A stretch of DNA of 8,134 nt from Aequorivita sp. (GCA_002733915.1 NVXN01000001.1:437384-445517), one strand, 5' to 3'. Numbered from the stretch's first letter, positions 1 to 5,726 are shown. Translations and numbers: made by a program. Notes: generated by a model from the letters alone, not told the origin.

Positions 1-77
1 TGGGAATACTTGGAATAGTTTTCTTTTTTGCAGGCATCGGTTTACTCAAAAACAGAAAAGATACTGATCAAAATTAA
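1..77 (+). CDS. C-terminal end of an unidentified membrane protein
   Basis: Reading from base 3, the frame gives 24 residues and a TAA stop at 75-77. The visible part is a hydrophobic stretch (GILGIVFFFAGIGLL) followed by a short charged tail (KNRKDTDQN). That is a typical final transmembrane helix with a positively charged, probably cytoplasmic, end. The rest of the gene lies before the window, so no family can be named. The hairpin terminator just after it (89-117) supports this being the true end of a gene or operon. The frame could still be a chance open stretch, since only 24 codons are visible. Confidence 0.55.
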   Translation, partial: GILGIVFFFAGIGLLKNRKDTDQN

Positions 78-88
78 ATAGTAACTGC

Positions 89-117
89 AAAAGCCCTTTG
101 TTTCACAGAGGGTTTTT
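89..117 (+). terminator. Rho-independent terminator after the upstream gene
   Basis: The left arm AAAAGCCCTTTG (89-100) and right arm CAGAGGGTTTTT (106-117) pair around a 5-base loop, TTTCA. The GC-rich core CCCTTTG/CAGAGGG has one G-T wobble, and the A-run pairs with the terminal T-run. It starts 12 bases after the stop at 77. It ends only 18 bases before the next start codon, so the next gene needs either readthrough or a promoter overlapping this hairpin. Confidence 0.8.
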
Positions 118-135
118 CATTTAAAACAAATTGTT

Positions 136-375
136 ATGCCAAATCCTAGAATTAAAAACGAAGATCAATACGAAGCCCTTCGCGATAAAGGTTATAGTAA
201 GGAAAAATCGGCCCGAATCGCAAACACATCCAACTCAGGAGAGAAAGGAGGAAGCTCAAAACCTTATGAAGAGTGGACCAAAGATGAGTTATACGATCAG
301 GCAAAAAATGTAGGTATTGAGGGACGTTCAAAGATGAACAAAAAAGAATTGATCCACGCATTACGAAATAATTGA
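136..375 (+). CDS. DUF7218 / Rho_N-like small basic protein
   Basis: The product is 79 residues, charged, soluble and without a signal peptide. The N-terminal half (about 1-35; PNPRIKNEDQYEALRDKGYS then KEKSARIAN) matches what I recall of the DUF7218 motif, in which an 'LRDKG.SKEKSARIAN' segment is followed by a Gly/Ser linker (GEKGGSS). The C-terminal half (about 45-79; WTKDELYDQAKNVGIEGRS, then a KKELIHALR ending) resembles the Rho N-terminal / SAP-like helix-extension-helix fold, which often binds nucleic acid. Small proteins of this kind are common in bacteria and are usually annotated as Rho termination factor N-terminal domain proteins. Their role is not established, and DNA or RNA binding here is inference. 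The stop codon TGA shares its last base with the next start (TGATG), which suggests coupling. Confidence 0.8.
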   Translation: MPNPRIKNEDQYEALRDKGYSKEKSARIANTSNSGEKGGSSKPYEEWTKDELYDQAKNVGIEGRSKMNKKELIHALRNN

Positions 376-803
376 TGGGCAATTTTATACAACCTTTCCA
401 TCTTGCCATTCCTGTTGATAATCTGGAAAAGTGCAGGCTATTTTACAGAGAGGTACTTGAGCTTTCAGAAGGGCGCAGTAGTGACCATTGGGTAGATTTT
501 GACTTTTTTGGCCATCAGCTTGTTATCCATTTAAAAGAGAAAAACACGGGAGAAAAAGAAGCCGTGAATGCTGTAGATGGAAAAGCTGTGCCAATTCCCC
601 ATTTTGGTATTGTACTGGATATGCAGACCTTTAAGAGTTTTTCTGAAAAACTAATCCAAAAAAACATTACCTTCATCATTGAACCATATATTCGCTTTGA
701 AGGACAAGTAGGAGAACAAGCAACCATGTTTTTTAAAGATCCAGCAGGCAACGCCTTGGAATTTAAAGCATTTGCAGATATGACGCAACTATTCGCCAAA
801 TGA
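375..803 (+). CDS. VOC-family (glyoxalase/dioxygenase fold) metalloprotein
   Basis: The product is 142 residues, the usual size for a single-chain VOC protein made of two beta-alpha-beta-beta-beta modules. Module one begins PFHLAIPVDNLEKCRLFY (7-24) and module two begins IPHFGIVLD (74-82). The last strand carries KDPAGNALEFKAF (121-133), a classic VOC ending. His9, His76 and Glu129 sit where the metal ligands of the fold are expected, giving a 2-His-1-Glu set like FosA or extradiol dioxygenases. The substrate is not predictable; lactoylglutathione lyase, dioxygenase and resistance proteins share the fold. The ATG at 375 overlaps the upstream TGA by one base and is preferred over the TTG at 372, which would add one residue. 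The gene ends in an ATGA overlap with the next gene. Confidence 0.85.
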   Translation: MGNFIQPFHLAIPVDNLEKCRLFYREVLELSEGRSSDHWVDFDFFGHQLVIHLKEKNTGEKEAVNAVDGKAVPIPHFGIVLDMQTFKSFSEKLIQKNITFIIEPYIRFEGQVGEQATMFFKDPAGNALEFKAFADMTQLFAK

Positions 804-1840
804 CCAAACACATTCCTGCACAAATAATTCGACAAATATTTGTCATCTTGCTCATTTTACTGATGGGCAGCCTTATTTTTAGGGAACTTCTTCCCTATTT
901 AACCGGAGTTTTGGGAGCTGTAACCATTTACGTTTTAATGCGTAAATGGATGGCAAAATTAGTAAACCAAAAAAAATGGAACCCTTCGCTTGCGGCTGCA
1001 TTTTTGATGCTCCTTTCCTTCGTTGGAATTCTTATCCCCATTGCCGGAATTATTTTAATGCTTACCAACAAAATTGGGGATGCCGTCCAGAATTCTGCAG
1101 CAGTTATAAAAGCCCTTAAAGAACAACTTGCAAAAATTGAAGATACAATTGGCTACGATCTTACATCACAAATAGACCCTTCAGCTATTACTGGCTGGCT
1201 TTCAGACAACCTTCAAAATTTAGCCGGGGGCACTTTCAATGCATTTATTGCTATTGGGCTAATGTATTTCATGCTTTATTACATGTTTATAAACCGAACC
1301 GATTTAAGAGATTCACTAAAAGAATATATCCCGATGCACCGTGGAAATTTAAAGGAGATTGGTGTTGAAGTTCAAGCCATGGTTCGCTCAAATGCACTGG
1401 GTATTCCTTTAGTGGCGGTTGCTCAAGGAATTGTAGCACTTATTGGTTTTTTAATTTTTGGAATTGAAGACCCCTTCTTTTGGTTTGTTATTGTCACCAT
1501 TGGCAGTATGATCCCTTTCGTTGGAACCCTCGTGGGCATTCTTCCCGTTTTTGTGCTCACACTTTCTACAGGACACAGTTTTCAGGCTTGGGGAATCCTT
1601 ATTTACGGTTTTGTGGTGGTGGGTTCAACCGATAATATAATTAGGCTATACGTGCTTAAAAAATTAGACAATGTGCACCCTCTTGTAACGCTTATTGGAG
1701 TAATTGTAGGCGTACCCTTATTCGGTTTCATCGGGTTAATTTTTGGTCCATTGCTTATCAGCCTTTTTATGGTTATAGTACGTATTTATAGGAAAGAGTA
1801 TGGAAAAGAAGATACTACCCTTGATGAAGAACATTTGTAA
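800..1840 (+). CDS. AI-2E family transporter (PerM/YdiK-like membrane protein)
   Basis: The 346-residue polytopic inner-membrane protein has the layout of the AI-2E transporter family (PF01594). An N-terminal pair of helices (about 12-46) is followed by a hairpin (62-90) and a soluble amphipathic segment (95-145). Further helices lie at about 147-163, 203-222, 225-253 and 264-282, with a final pair at about 296-328. Family-typical signatures are GSMIPFVGTLVGILP (235-249), and DNIIRLYVLKKL (278-289) followed by HPLVTLIGVIVGVPLFG (293-309) and a final FGP (315-317). The C-terminal tail is charged (RKEYGKEDTTLDEEHL). Members include TqsA and PerM, but many are exporters of other or unknown substrates, and some act as Na+/H+ antiporters, so an AI-2 role is not implied. 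The start ATG overlaps the upstream TGA (ATGA). Confidence 0.9.
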   Translation: MTKHIPAQIIRQIFVILLILLMGSLIFRELLPYLTGVLGAVTIYVLMRKWMAKLVNQKKWNPSLAAAFLMLLSFVGILIPIAGIILMLTNKIGDAVQNSAAVIKALKEQLAKIEDTIGYDLTSQIDPSAITGWLSDNLQNLAGGTFNAFIAIGLMYFMLYYMFINRTDLRDSLKEYIPMHRGNLKEIGVEVQAMVRSNALGIPLVAVAQGIVALIGFLIFGIEDPFFWFVIVTIGSMIPFVGTLVGILPVFVLTLSTGHSFQAWGILIYGFVVVGSTDNIIRLYVLKKLDNVHPLVTLIGVIVGVPLFGFIGLIFGPLLISLFMVIVRIYRKEYGKEDTTLDEEHL

Positions 1841-1853
1841 AACTTCATACTGA

Positions 1854-2339
1854 ATGTTTTCAAAAATTAAAAAAACCCACTTCCCTCCTTCAGAAAAACC
1901 TATGATGGTCTGGGATGGCAACTGTGGCTTTTGCAACTATTGGATAACACGATGGAAATCTAAAACGGGAGATAGAATTAATTACAAAGCTTTTCAGGAG
2001 GCAGCTGATCAATTTCAGGACATTCCTTTAAAGGAATTCAAGAAAGCTTCCCGTCTTATTGAGCCCAATGGGTTGGTGTATAGTGGCCCAGACTCTGCAT
2101 ATAGAAGTTTTACTTATTTTGAAGATAAAGATTCACGTTGGCATACTTGGTATATAAAATTTGCATGGTTCACCTTTTTGAGCGATCACGCCTATAATTT
2201 TATTGCCAAAAACCGAAATACCATGTTCGTTATTACAAAGATATGCTTCGGAAAAGATCCCACAGCTATGAAACCTTATTGGTTCATAATACTCCTTTTT
2301 ATATTCACACTAATTATTGGTTACTTTAAATTTTTATAA
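1854..2339 (+). CDS. DCC1-like thiol-disulfide oxidoreductase (DUF393) with C-terminal membrane helix
   Basis: The product is 161 residues. The diagnostic motif is MVWDGNCGFCNYWITRWK (18-35), with the redox pair Cys24-Gly-Phe-Cys27 directly after the first beta strand, as in DCC1/YuxK-type thioredoxin-like proteins (PF04134). The segment around 70-85 (EPNGLVYSGPDSAYRSF) is also family-typical ('G....G..A...'). Family members are commonly nearer 130 residues. The extra length here is a strongly hydrophobic end (PYWFIILLFIFTLIIGYF, 141-158), probably a membrane anchor. A third cysteine (Cys131) lies just before it. There is no N-terminal signal sequence, so the CxxC domain should be cytoplasmic; substrates are unknown. 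The start is 13 bases after the upstream stop. Met17 is an in-frame alternative, but it would leave almost nothing before the first beta strand, so the longer form is chosen. Confidence 0.85.
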   Translation: MFSKIKKTHFPPSEKPMMVWDGNCGFCNYWITRWKSKTGDRINYKAFQEAADQFQDIPLKEFKKASRLIEPNGLVYSGPDSAYRSFTYFEDKDSRWHTWYIKFAWFTFLSDHAYNFIAKNRNTMFVITKICFGKDPTAMKPYWFIILLFIFTLIIGYFKFL

Positions 2340-2398
2340 CAAAATTTTAAAAGTATTGGCAGTTTGAATGCGTATTTTTAAGATATAAAAAAAATTAT

Positions 2399-2839
2399 AT
2401 GCTTTTCAGAAAAAAGAAAGAAAAACAACCTTCCAACATTTCAATGATGGACAGTAAAGTAAATGATGACTTTGTAGCGGAAAAAGTTACAAAAATAAAA
2501 GACGAAGATGTTGAATTAGTGATGGAGAATGAAGAAGCCATTTCAAAAAAACTGAGCAATGCGAGTCCTTTAAGAAAATATGCCGAGCTTGGAAAAATTA
2601 TGTTCGCAATGTTGAAAGACGTTAAAAAAGGTAATTATCCAAACGTGCCATGGTTTACTATTGCCTCAATAGTTGTTGCCCTATTATATATCTTCAATCC
2701 CTTGGACTTGGTTCCGGATTTTATTCCGGGCGTAGGTTATATTGATGATTTGGCAGTACTTTCCATCGGGATGGGATGGATAGAAACCGATCTACATAAA
2801 TATTTGGATTGGCGATTGGCAAATGGTGAAAACGCCTAA
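2399..2839 (+). CDS. YkvA family protein (DUF1232)
   Basis: The product is 146 residues. The N-terminal half (1-75) is charged and probably cytoplasmic. The DUF1232 core lies at about 84-125, with a hydrophobic helix (WFTIASIVVALLYIF, 85-99) and the family signature NPLDLVPDFIPGVGYIDDLA (100-119). A second hydrophobic run (VLSIGMGWI) follows. YkvA-type proteins are small membrane proteins of unknown function that are widespread in bacteria. A 59-bp gap separates this gene from the DCC1 gene, so it may be a separate unit or the last gene of the same run. It ends convergently on folD: its TAA (2837-2839) overlaps the folD stop TAG, leaving no space for a terminator between the two. Confidence 0.88.
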   Translation: MLFRKKKEKQPSNISMMDSKVNDDFVAEKVTKIKDEDVELVMENEEAISKKLSNASPLRKYAELGKIMFAMLKDVKKGNYPNVPWFTIASIVVALLYIFNPLDLVPDFIPGVGYIDDLAVLSIGMGWIETDLHKYLDWRLANGENA

Positions 2840-3714
2840 CCTCTGCGTTGTTCCCGTGCCAAAAGGGTGTTTTTAAGAAGCATGGCAATGGTCATTGGCC
2901 CTACGCCACCGGGAACGGGCGTTATGAACGAGGCTTTTTTACTTACATTTTCAAAATCAACATCGCCAGTAATAACATAACCTTTGGGATGGTGGGCATC
3001 TTCAACTCTGGTAATGCCCACATCAATAATAACCACATCATCCTTTACCATTTCGGCCTTTAAAAAATTGGGAACTCCCAATGCCGAAATAATGATATCT
3101 GCCTGTGTGGTTATCTGGGCAATATTTTTTGTATTGCTATGGGTAAGTGTAACGGTACTGTTTCCCGGCCAACCTTTACGGCTCATCAAAATACTCATTG
3201 GGCGACCTACAATATGGCTTCTTCCAATAACTACGGTATGTTTTCCTTTGGTATCAACATTATAACGCTGCAGTAATTCAAGAATTCCAAAAGGAGTAGC
3301 AGGAATAAATGTACTCATATCCAAGGCCATTTTCCCGAAGTTTTCAGGGTGAAAACCATCCACATCCTTTGAAGGATCTACAGTAAGCAATACTTTTTGG
3401 GTATCGATCTGTGGAGGCAAGGGAAGCTGAACAATGAAGCCATCAATATTGTCGTCTTCGTTGAGTTCTTTGATCTTTTTTAATAATTCTAATTCACTGG
3501 TAGTATCTGGCATTTTAACCAATGTTGACTCAAAACCAACGCGCTCGCATGCCTTAACCTTGCTTCCAACATATGTAAGACTAGCCCCATCATTTCCAAC
3601 AATAATAGCTGCTAAATGTGGAACTTTTTCACCACGCGCTTTCATTTTATCAACCTCGGCTGCTATTTCGTTTTTAATGTCGTTTGATACTTTTTTACCG
3701 TCTAGTAGTGTCAT
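2836..3714 (-). CDS. folD: Bifunctional methylene-THF dehydrogenase / methenyl-THF cyclohydrolase FolD
   Basis: FolD catalyses NADP-dependent oxidation of 5,10-methylene-tetrahydrofolate to 5,10-methenyl-THF and its hydrolysis to 10-formyl-THF. This supplies one-carbon units for purines and formyl-methionine in the cytoplasm. The 292-residue length is normal. The N-terminal folate domain has LTYVGSKVKACERVGF (46-61), with the catalytic Tyr48 and Lys52 (Tyr52/Lys56 in E. coli numbering). It also has IVQLPLPPQID (94-104) and PSKDVDGFHPENFG (114-127), containing the conserved Gln and Asp. The NADP-binding signature is VVIGRSHIVGRPMS (161-174), and the C-terminal signature is ITPVPGGVGPMTIAML. 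No key residue is missing. It lies downstream of ffh on the same strand, and its 5' leader is now occupied by a heptanucleotide tandem array ending about 17 bases before the start codon. Confidence 0.98.
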   Translation of the reverse strand: MTLLDGKKVSNDIKNEIAAEVDKMKARGEKVPHLAAIIVGNDGASLTYVGSKVKACERVGFESTLVKMPDTTSELELLKKIKELNEDDNIDGFIVQLPLPPQIDTQKVLLTVDPSKDVDGFHPENFGKMALDMSTFIPATPFGILELLQRYNVDTKGKHTVVIGRSHIVGRPMSILMSRKGWPGNSTVTLTHSNTKNIAQITTQADIIISALGVPNFLKAEMVKDDVVIIDVGITRVEDAHHPKGYVITGDVDFENVSKKASFITPVPGGVGPMTIAMLLKNTLLAREQRRG

Positions 3715-3730
3715 ATATATTAGTTTTCAA

Positions 3731-3794
3731 TGGTCAGTGGTCAGTGGTCAGTGGTCAGTGGTCAGTGGTCAGTGGTCAGTGGTCAGTGGTCAGT
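3731..3794. repeat. Nine perfect tandem copies of TGGTCAG (folD-side array)
   Basis: Nine identical head-to-tail copies of the heptamer TGGTCAG fill 3731-3793, plus one extra T. On the transcribed minus strand this reads (ACTGACC)n, between the S23-family stop (3804-3806) and the folD start (3714). The outermost copy runs into ATTGAAAACTAATATA next to folD. Perfect identity among copies suggests recent expansion by replication slippage, so the copy number is likely to vary between strains. Units of 7 bp are far shorter than CRISPR repeats and have no spacers. Confidence 0.97.
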
Positions 3795-3803
3795 TAAAAA
3801 ATA

Positions 3804-4175
3804 TTATTCTTTTTTGACACCAAATTTTTCTGGATGCAAAACCATATAATTTATTAGTTTCCCTATCTCTTCTGAATCTTGTATTAATTTGATGTAAAGT
3901 TCGTCAGATAAATATTTACATCTCCACGCATATTCTAACCAAACCTGTGTTTCGGAATTTTCCGCATCGCTATCCGTCAGTTTGCTGGTATAAAGTTTCG
4001 GGTAAATTCTCTTCCTATAAGATTCTGCAATATTTGCCGAAACACTTCGGGAAGACCTTCTGATTTGGTCGGTTAAAGAATATATTTCTTCTTTGGGAAA
4101 TGTTTTTGATATTTCAAAAATGTTCATTGCAGCATCAACTGATTTTTTATATGCCAATAAATCCTGAAATTTCAT
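3804..4175 (-). CDS. Four-helix bundle protein, 23S rRNA intervening-sequence (S23/IVP) family
   Basis: The product is 123 residues, the usual family length (PF05635 / TIGR02436). Family landmarks in order: FQDLLAYKKSVDAAMNIF (3-20, helix 1); TFPKEEIYSLTDQIRRSSRS (25-44), followed by VSANIAESYRKR (45-56), the signature 'FP..E.Y.LtdQiRRSs.SV.aNIAE'; and a later helix with SDAENSETQVWLEYAWRC (69-86), matching the 'GSa.Et..wL' block. Related proteins are encoded inside 23S rRNA intervening sequences of Leptospira and others. The fold is also that of Avd, the accessory protein of diversity-generating retroelements, a pentameric nucleic-acid binder. The biochemical role of stand-alone copies is unknown. 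There is no reverse transcriptase or rRNA gene nearby. The ATG at 4175 gives the canonical 'F.DL..YK' N-terminus. It lies in the same direction as ffh and folD. Confidence 0.9.
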   Translation of the reverse strand: MKFQDLLAYKKSVDAAMNIFEISKTFPKEEIYSLTDQIRRSSRSVSANIAESYRKRIYPKLYTSKLTDSDAENSETQVWLEYAWRCKYLSDELYIKLIQDSEEIGKLINYMVLHPEKFGVKKE

Positions 4176-4187
4176 TATTATATTTTC

Positions 4188-4257
4188 TGATCATTAATGT
4201 CTGAACATTGAAAACTGAAAACTGACCACTGAACACTGAACACTGAACACTAATTTA
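4188..4257. repeat. Degenerate heptad array TGAACAC/TGAAAAC/TGACCAC (ffh-side array)
   Basis: Seven head-to-tail heptamers occupy 4202-4250: TGAACAT, TGAAAAC twice, TGACCAC, then TGAACAC three times, followed by TAATTTA. The 7-base phase can be followed inward through TAATGTC (4195) to TGATCAT (4188). The consensus TGA(A/C)(A/C)AC is the same as the complement of the folD-side array (TGACCAC), so the two arrays are inverted with respect to each other. This array begins 4 bases past the ffh stop codon on the transcribed strand and leads into the S23-family gene. Confidence 0.9.
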
Positions 4258-5583
4258 CCGCATCCTCCCCATAGCCTGCATCATCTTTCTTCCGCCGCCA
4301 CCTTGCATCATCTTCATCATTTTGCTCATTTGGTCAAACTGTTTTAAAAGCTGATTAACTTGCTGAACGCTTGTTCCGCTTCCTTTGGCAATCCGCTTTT
4401 TTCGGCTTCCATTTATAATGGCTGGCTCTGTTCTTTCTTTTGGAGTCATGGAATGGATTATGGCTTCTATTCCTTTAAAAGCGTCATCGTCTATATCTAC
4501 ATCTTTCAATGCTTTTCCGGCACCGGGAATCATTCCTACCAAATCCTTCATACTTCCCATCTTTTTGACCTGCTGTATTTGGTTAAGGAAATCATCAAAA
4601 CCGAATTGGTTTTTAGCAATTTTCTTTTGAAGTTTTCTGGCTTCCTCTTCATCAAATTGTTCCTGAGCTCTTTCCACAAGTGAAACAACATCTCCCATCC
4701 CAAGAATTCGATCGGCCATACGGGCCGGGTGGAACACATCAATAGCATCCATTTTTTCACCGGTACCGATGAATTTAATTGGCTTATCAACAACACTTTT
4801 AATGGAAATGGCAGCACCGCCGCGCGTATCACCATCCAGTTTAGTAAGTACAACGCCATCAAAATTCAGCCGCTCGTTGAAAGCTTTTGCGGTATTCACT
4901 GCATCCTGCCCTGTCATTGCGTCCACCACAAAAAGGGTTTCCTGGGGGTTGATTGCTTTATGAACATTTGCAATTTCGGTCATCATAGCCTCATCTATGG
5001 CAAGACGGCCAGCTGTATCCACAATTACAACATTAAAGCCATTTTGCTTTGCGTGTGCAATTGCGTTTTGTGCAATCTGTACCGGGTTTTTATTTTCGGG
5101 TTCGCTGTAAACCTCAACGCCTATTTGGTCACCGACAATGTGCAATTGATTAATTGCAGCAGGACGGTAAATATCACAAGCAACTAAAAGTGGCTTTTTT
5201 GTTTTTTTTGTTTTAAGGTAATTCGCAAGTTTTCCGGAGAAAGTAGTTTTACCGCTACCCTGCAGACCAGACATTAAAATAACTGTAGGCGAGCCACTCA
5301 AATTGATTCCGGCAGTTTCGCCACCCATCAATTCGGTAAGTTCGTCTTTTACCAACTTCACCATCAATTGGCCGGGCTGCAAAGTGGTAAGTACGTTTTG
5401 CCCCAGTGCCTTTTCCTTTACGGTATTGGTAAATTCCTTTGCGGTTTTAAAGTTAACGTCGGCGTCCAAAAGGGCGCGGCGCACTTCCTTTAAAGTTTCG
5501 GCTACGTTTACTTCGGTAATGCTGCCGTGCCCTTTGAGTACGTGTAGCGCTTTATCGAGCTTATCGCTTAAATTATCAAACAT
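4255..5583 (-). CDS. ffh: Signal recognition particle protein Ffh (SRP54)
   Basis: Ffh is the GTPase of the signal recognition particle. With 4.5S RNA it binds signal sequences on nascent membrane proteins and docks with FtsY. The 442-residue length is normal. The N domain is at 1-95. The G domain has the P-loop GLQGSGKTT (106-114), DIYRPAA (137-143), DTAGR (189-193), TKLDGDTRGG (247-256) and GTGEK (273-277). The methionine-rich M domain (about 325-442) has SRKKRIAKGSGTS (393-405), the SRP-RNA-binding segment, and ends in FDQMSKMMKMM, a GGGG run and KMMQAMGRMR. All GTPase motifs are intact. It has a good promoter just upstream at 5609-5616 and is followed on the same strand by the S23 cassette and folD. 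In other Flavobacteria ffh and folD are, to my recollection, adjacent. Confidence 0.98.
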   Translation of the reverse strand: MFDNLSDKLDKALHVLKGHGSITEVNVAETLKEVRRALLDADVNFKTAKEFTNTVKEKALGQNVLTTLQPGQLMVKLVKDELTELMGGETAGINLSGSPTVILMSGLQGSGKTTFSGKLANYLKTKKTKKPLLVACDIYRPAAINQLHIVGDQIGVEVYSEPENKNPVQIAQNAIAHAKQNGFNVVIVDTAGRLAIDEAMMTEIANVHKAINPQETLFVVDAMTGQDAVNTAKAFNERLNFDGVVLTKLDGDTRGGAAISIKSVVDKPIKFIGTGEKMDAIDVFHPARMADRILGMGDVVSLVERAQEQFDEEEARKLQKKIAKNQFGFDDFLNQIQQVKKMGSMKDLVGMIPGAGKALKDVDIDDDAFKGIEAIIHSMTPKERTEPAIINGSRKKRIAKGSGTSVQQVNQLLKQFDQMSKMMKMMQGGGGRKMMQAMGRMR

Positions 5584-5608
5584 ATTCTTGCTTTCTTTTA
5601 AAGAGTTG

Positions 5609-5616
5609 CAAAGGTA
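5609..5616 (-). promoter_or_regulatory. Bacteroidota -7 promoter element for ffh
   Basis: On the minus strand the sequence is TACCTTTG, a full match to the Bacteroidota housekeeping sigma -7 consensus TAnnTTTG. It ends 25 bases before the ffh start codon, giving a short leader. I see no clear TTG/TTTG -33 partner at 17-23 bases; the upstream stretch is a T-run followed by TGCCAAC. With no other promoter match seen between ffh and folD, this may drive ffh, the S23-family gene and folD together. Confidence 0.6.
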
Positions 5617-5726
5617 AAAAAAAGTTGGCAGTATGTAGTTGCAGAAGGCGTGTTTCTTATGATTTCAAAATAGGAAGCAGAATAAAATTATTATGAGTTT
5701 TGTATATTGCCAATTAGGAAAAGTAT

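Larger units (their letters stand above)
3716..4257 (-). mobile_element. Putative S23/IVP cassette with inverted heptad-array ends
   Basis: A unit of about 540 bp separates ffh from folD. It holds one gene (four-helix bundle S23-family protein) with a heptanucleotide array on each side. Read inward, the two ends are closely similar: ATTAGTTTTCAATGGTCAGT on the folD side (from 3719) and ATTAGTGTTCAGTGTTCAGT on the ffh side (minus strand from 4254). They are therefore imperfect terminal inverted repeats that run on into the arrays. The outermost shared bases are CTAATnTA, read outward; on the ffh side these include the ffh stop codon. No transposase is encoded and no clear target-site duplication is visible, so mobility is inferred only from architecture. 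Alternatively it could be an old, vertically inherited gene with locally expanded repeats. Confidence 0.5.

Noticed and set aside
131..313. Alternative frame overlapping the DUF7218-like gene
   Set aside because: It shows no family resemblance, while the frame at 136 has clear motifs and a coupled downstream start.
2356..2380. Promoter before the DUF1232 gene (TTG at 2356-2358 with TATTTTTA at 2373-2380)
   Set aside because: The spacer is only 14 bases and the -7 element lacks the final G; in an AT-rich gap this is expected by chance.
3731..3794. CRISPR-like repeat array
   Set aside because: Units are 7 bp, contiguous and without spacers, and no cas genes are present; it is a simple tandem repeat.
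3434..3817. Plus-strand open frame running through the tandem array
   Set aside because: It is antisense to folD and extended only because the 7-bp repeat lacks stops; the protein end is a repeated low-complexity string.
3804..4175. Avd accessory gene of a diversity-generating retroelement
   Set aside because: The family is shared, but there is no reverse transcriptase, template repeat or variable-repeat target gene in the window; the heptads are not TR/VR pairs.
4729..5187. Plus-strand 152-codon open frame inside ffh
   Set aside because: It is a shadow of the conserved ffh GTPase domain on the opposite strand and has no recognisable motif.
5695..5702. -7 element GAGTTTTG for nhaA
   Set aside because: It is a one-mismatch match with no -33 partner at a suitable distance; too weak to annotate.
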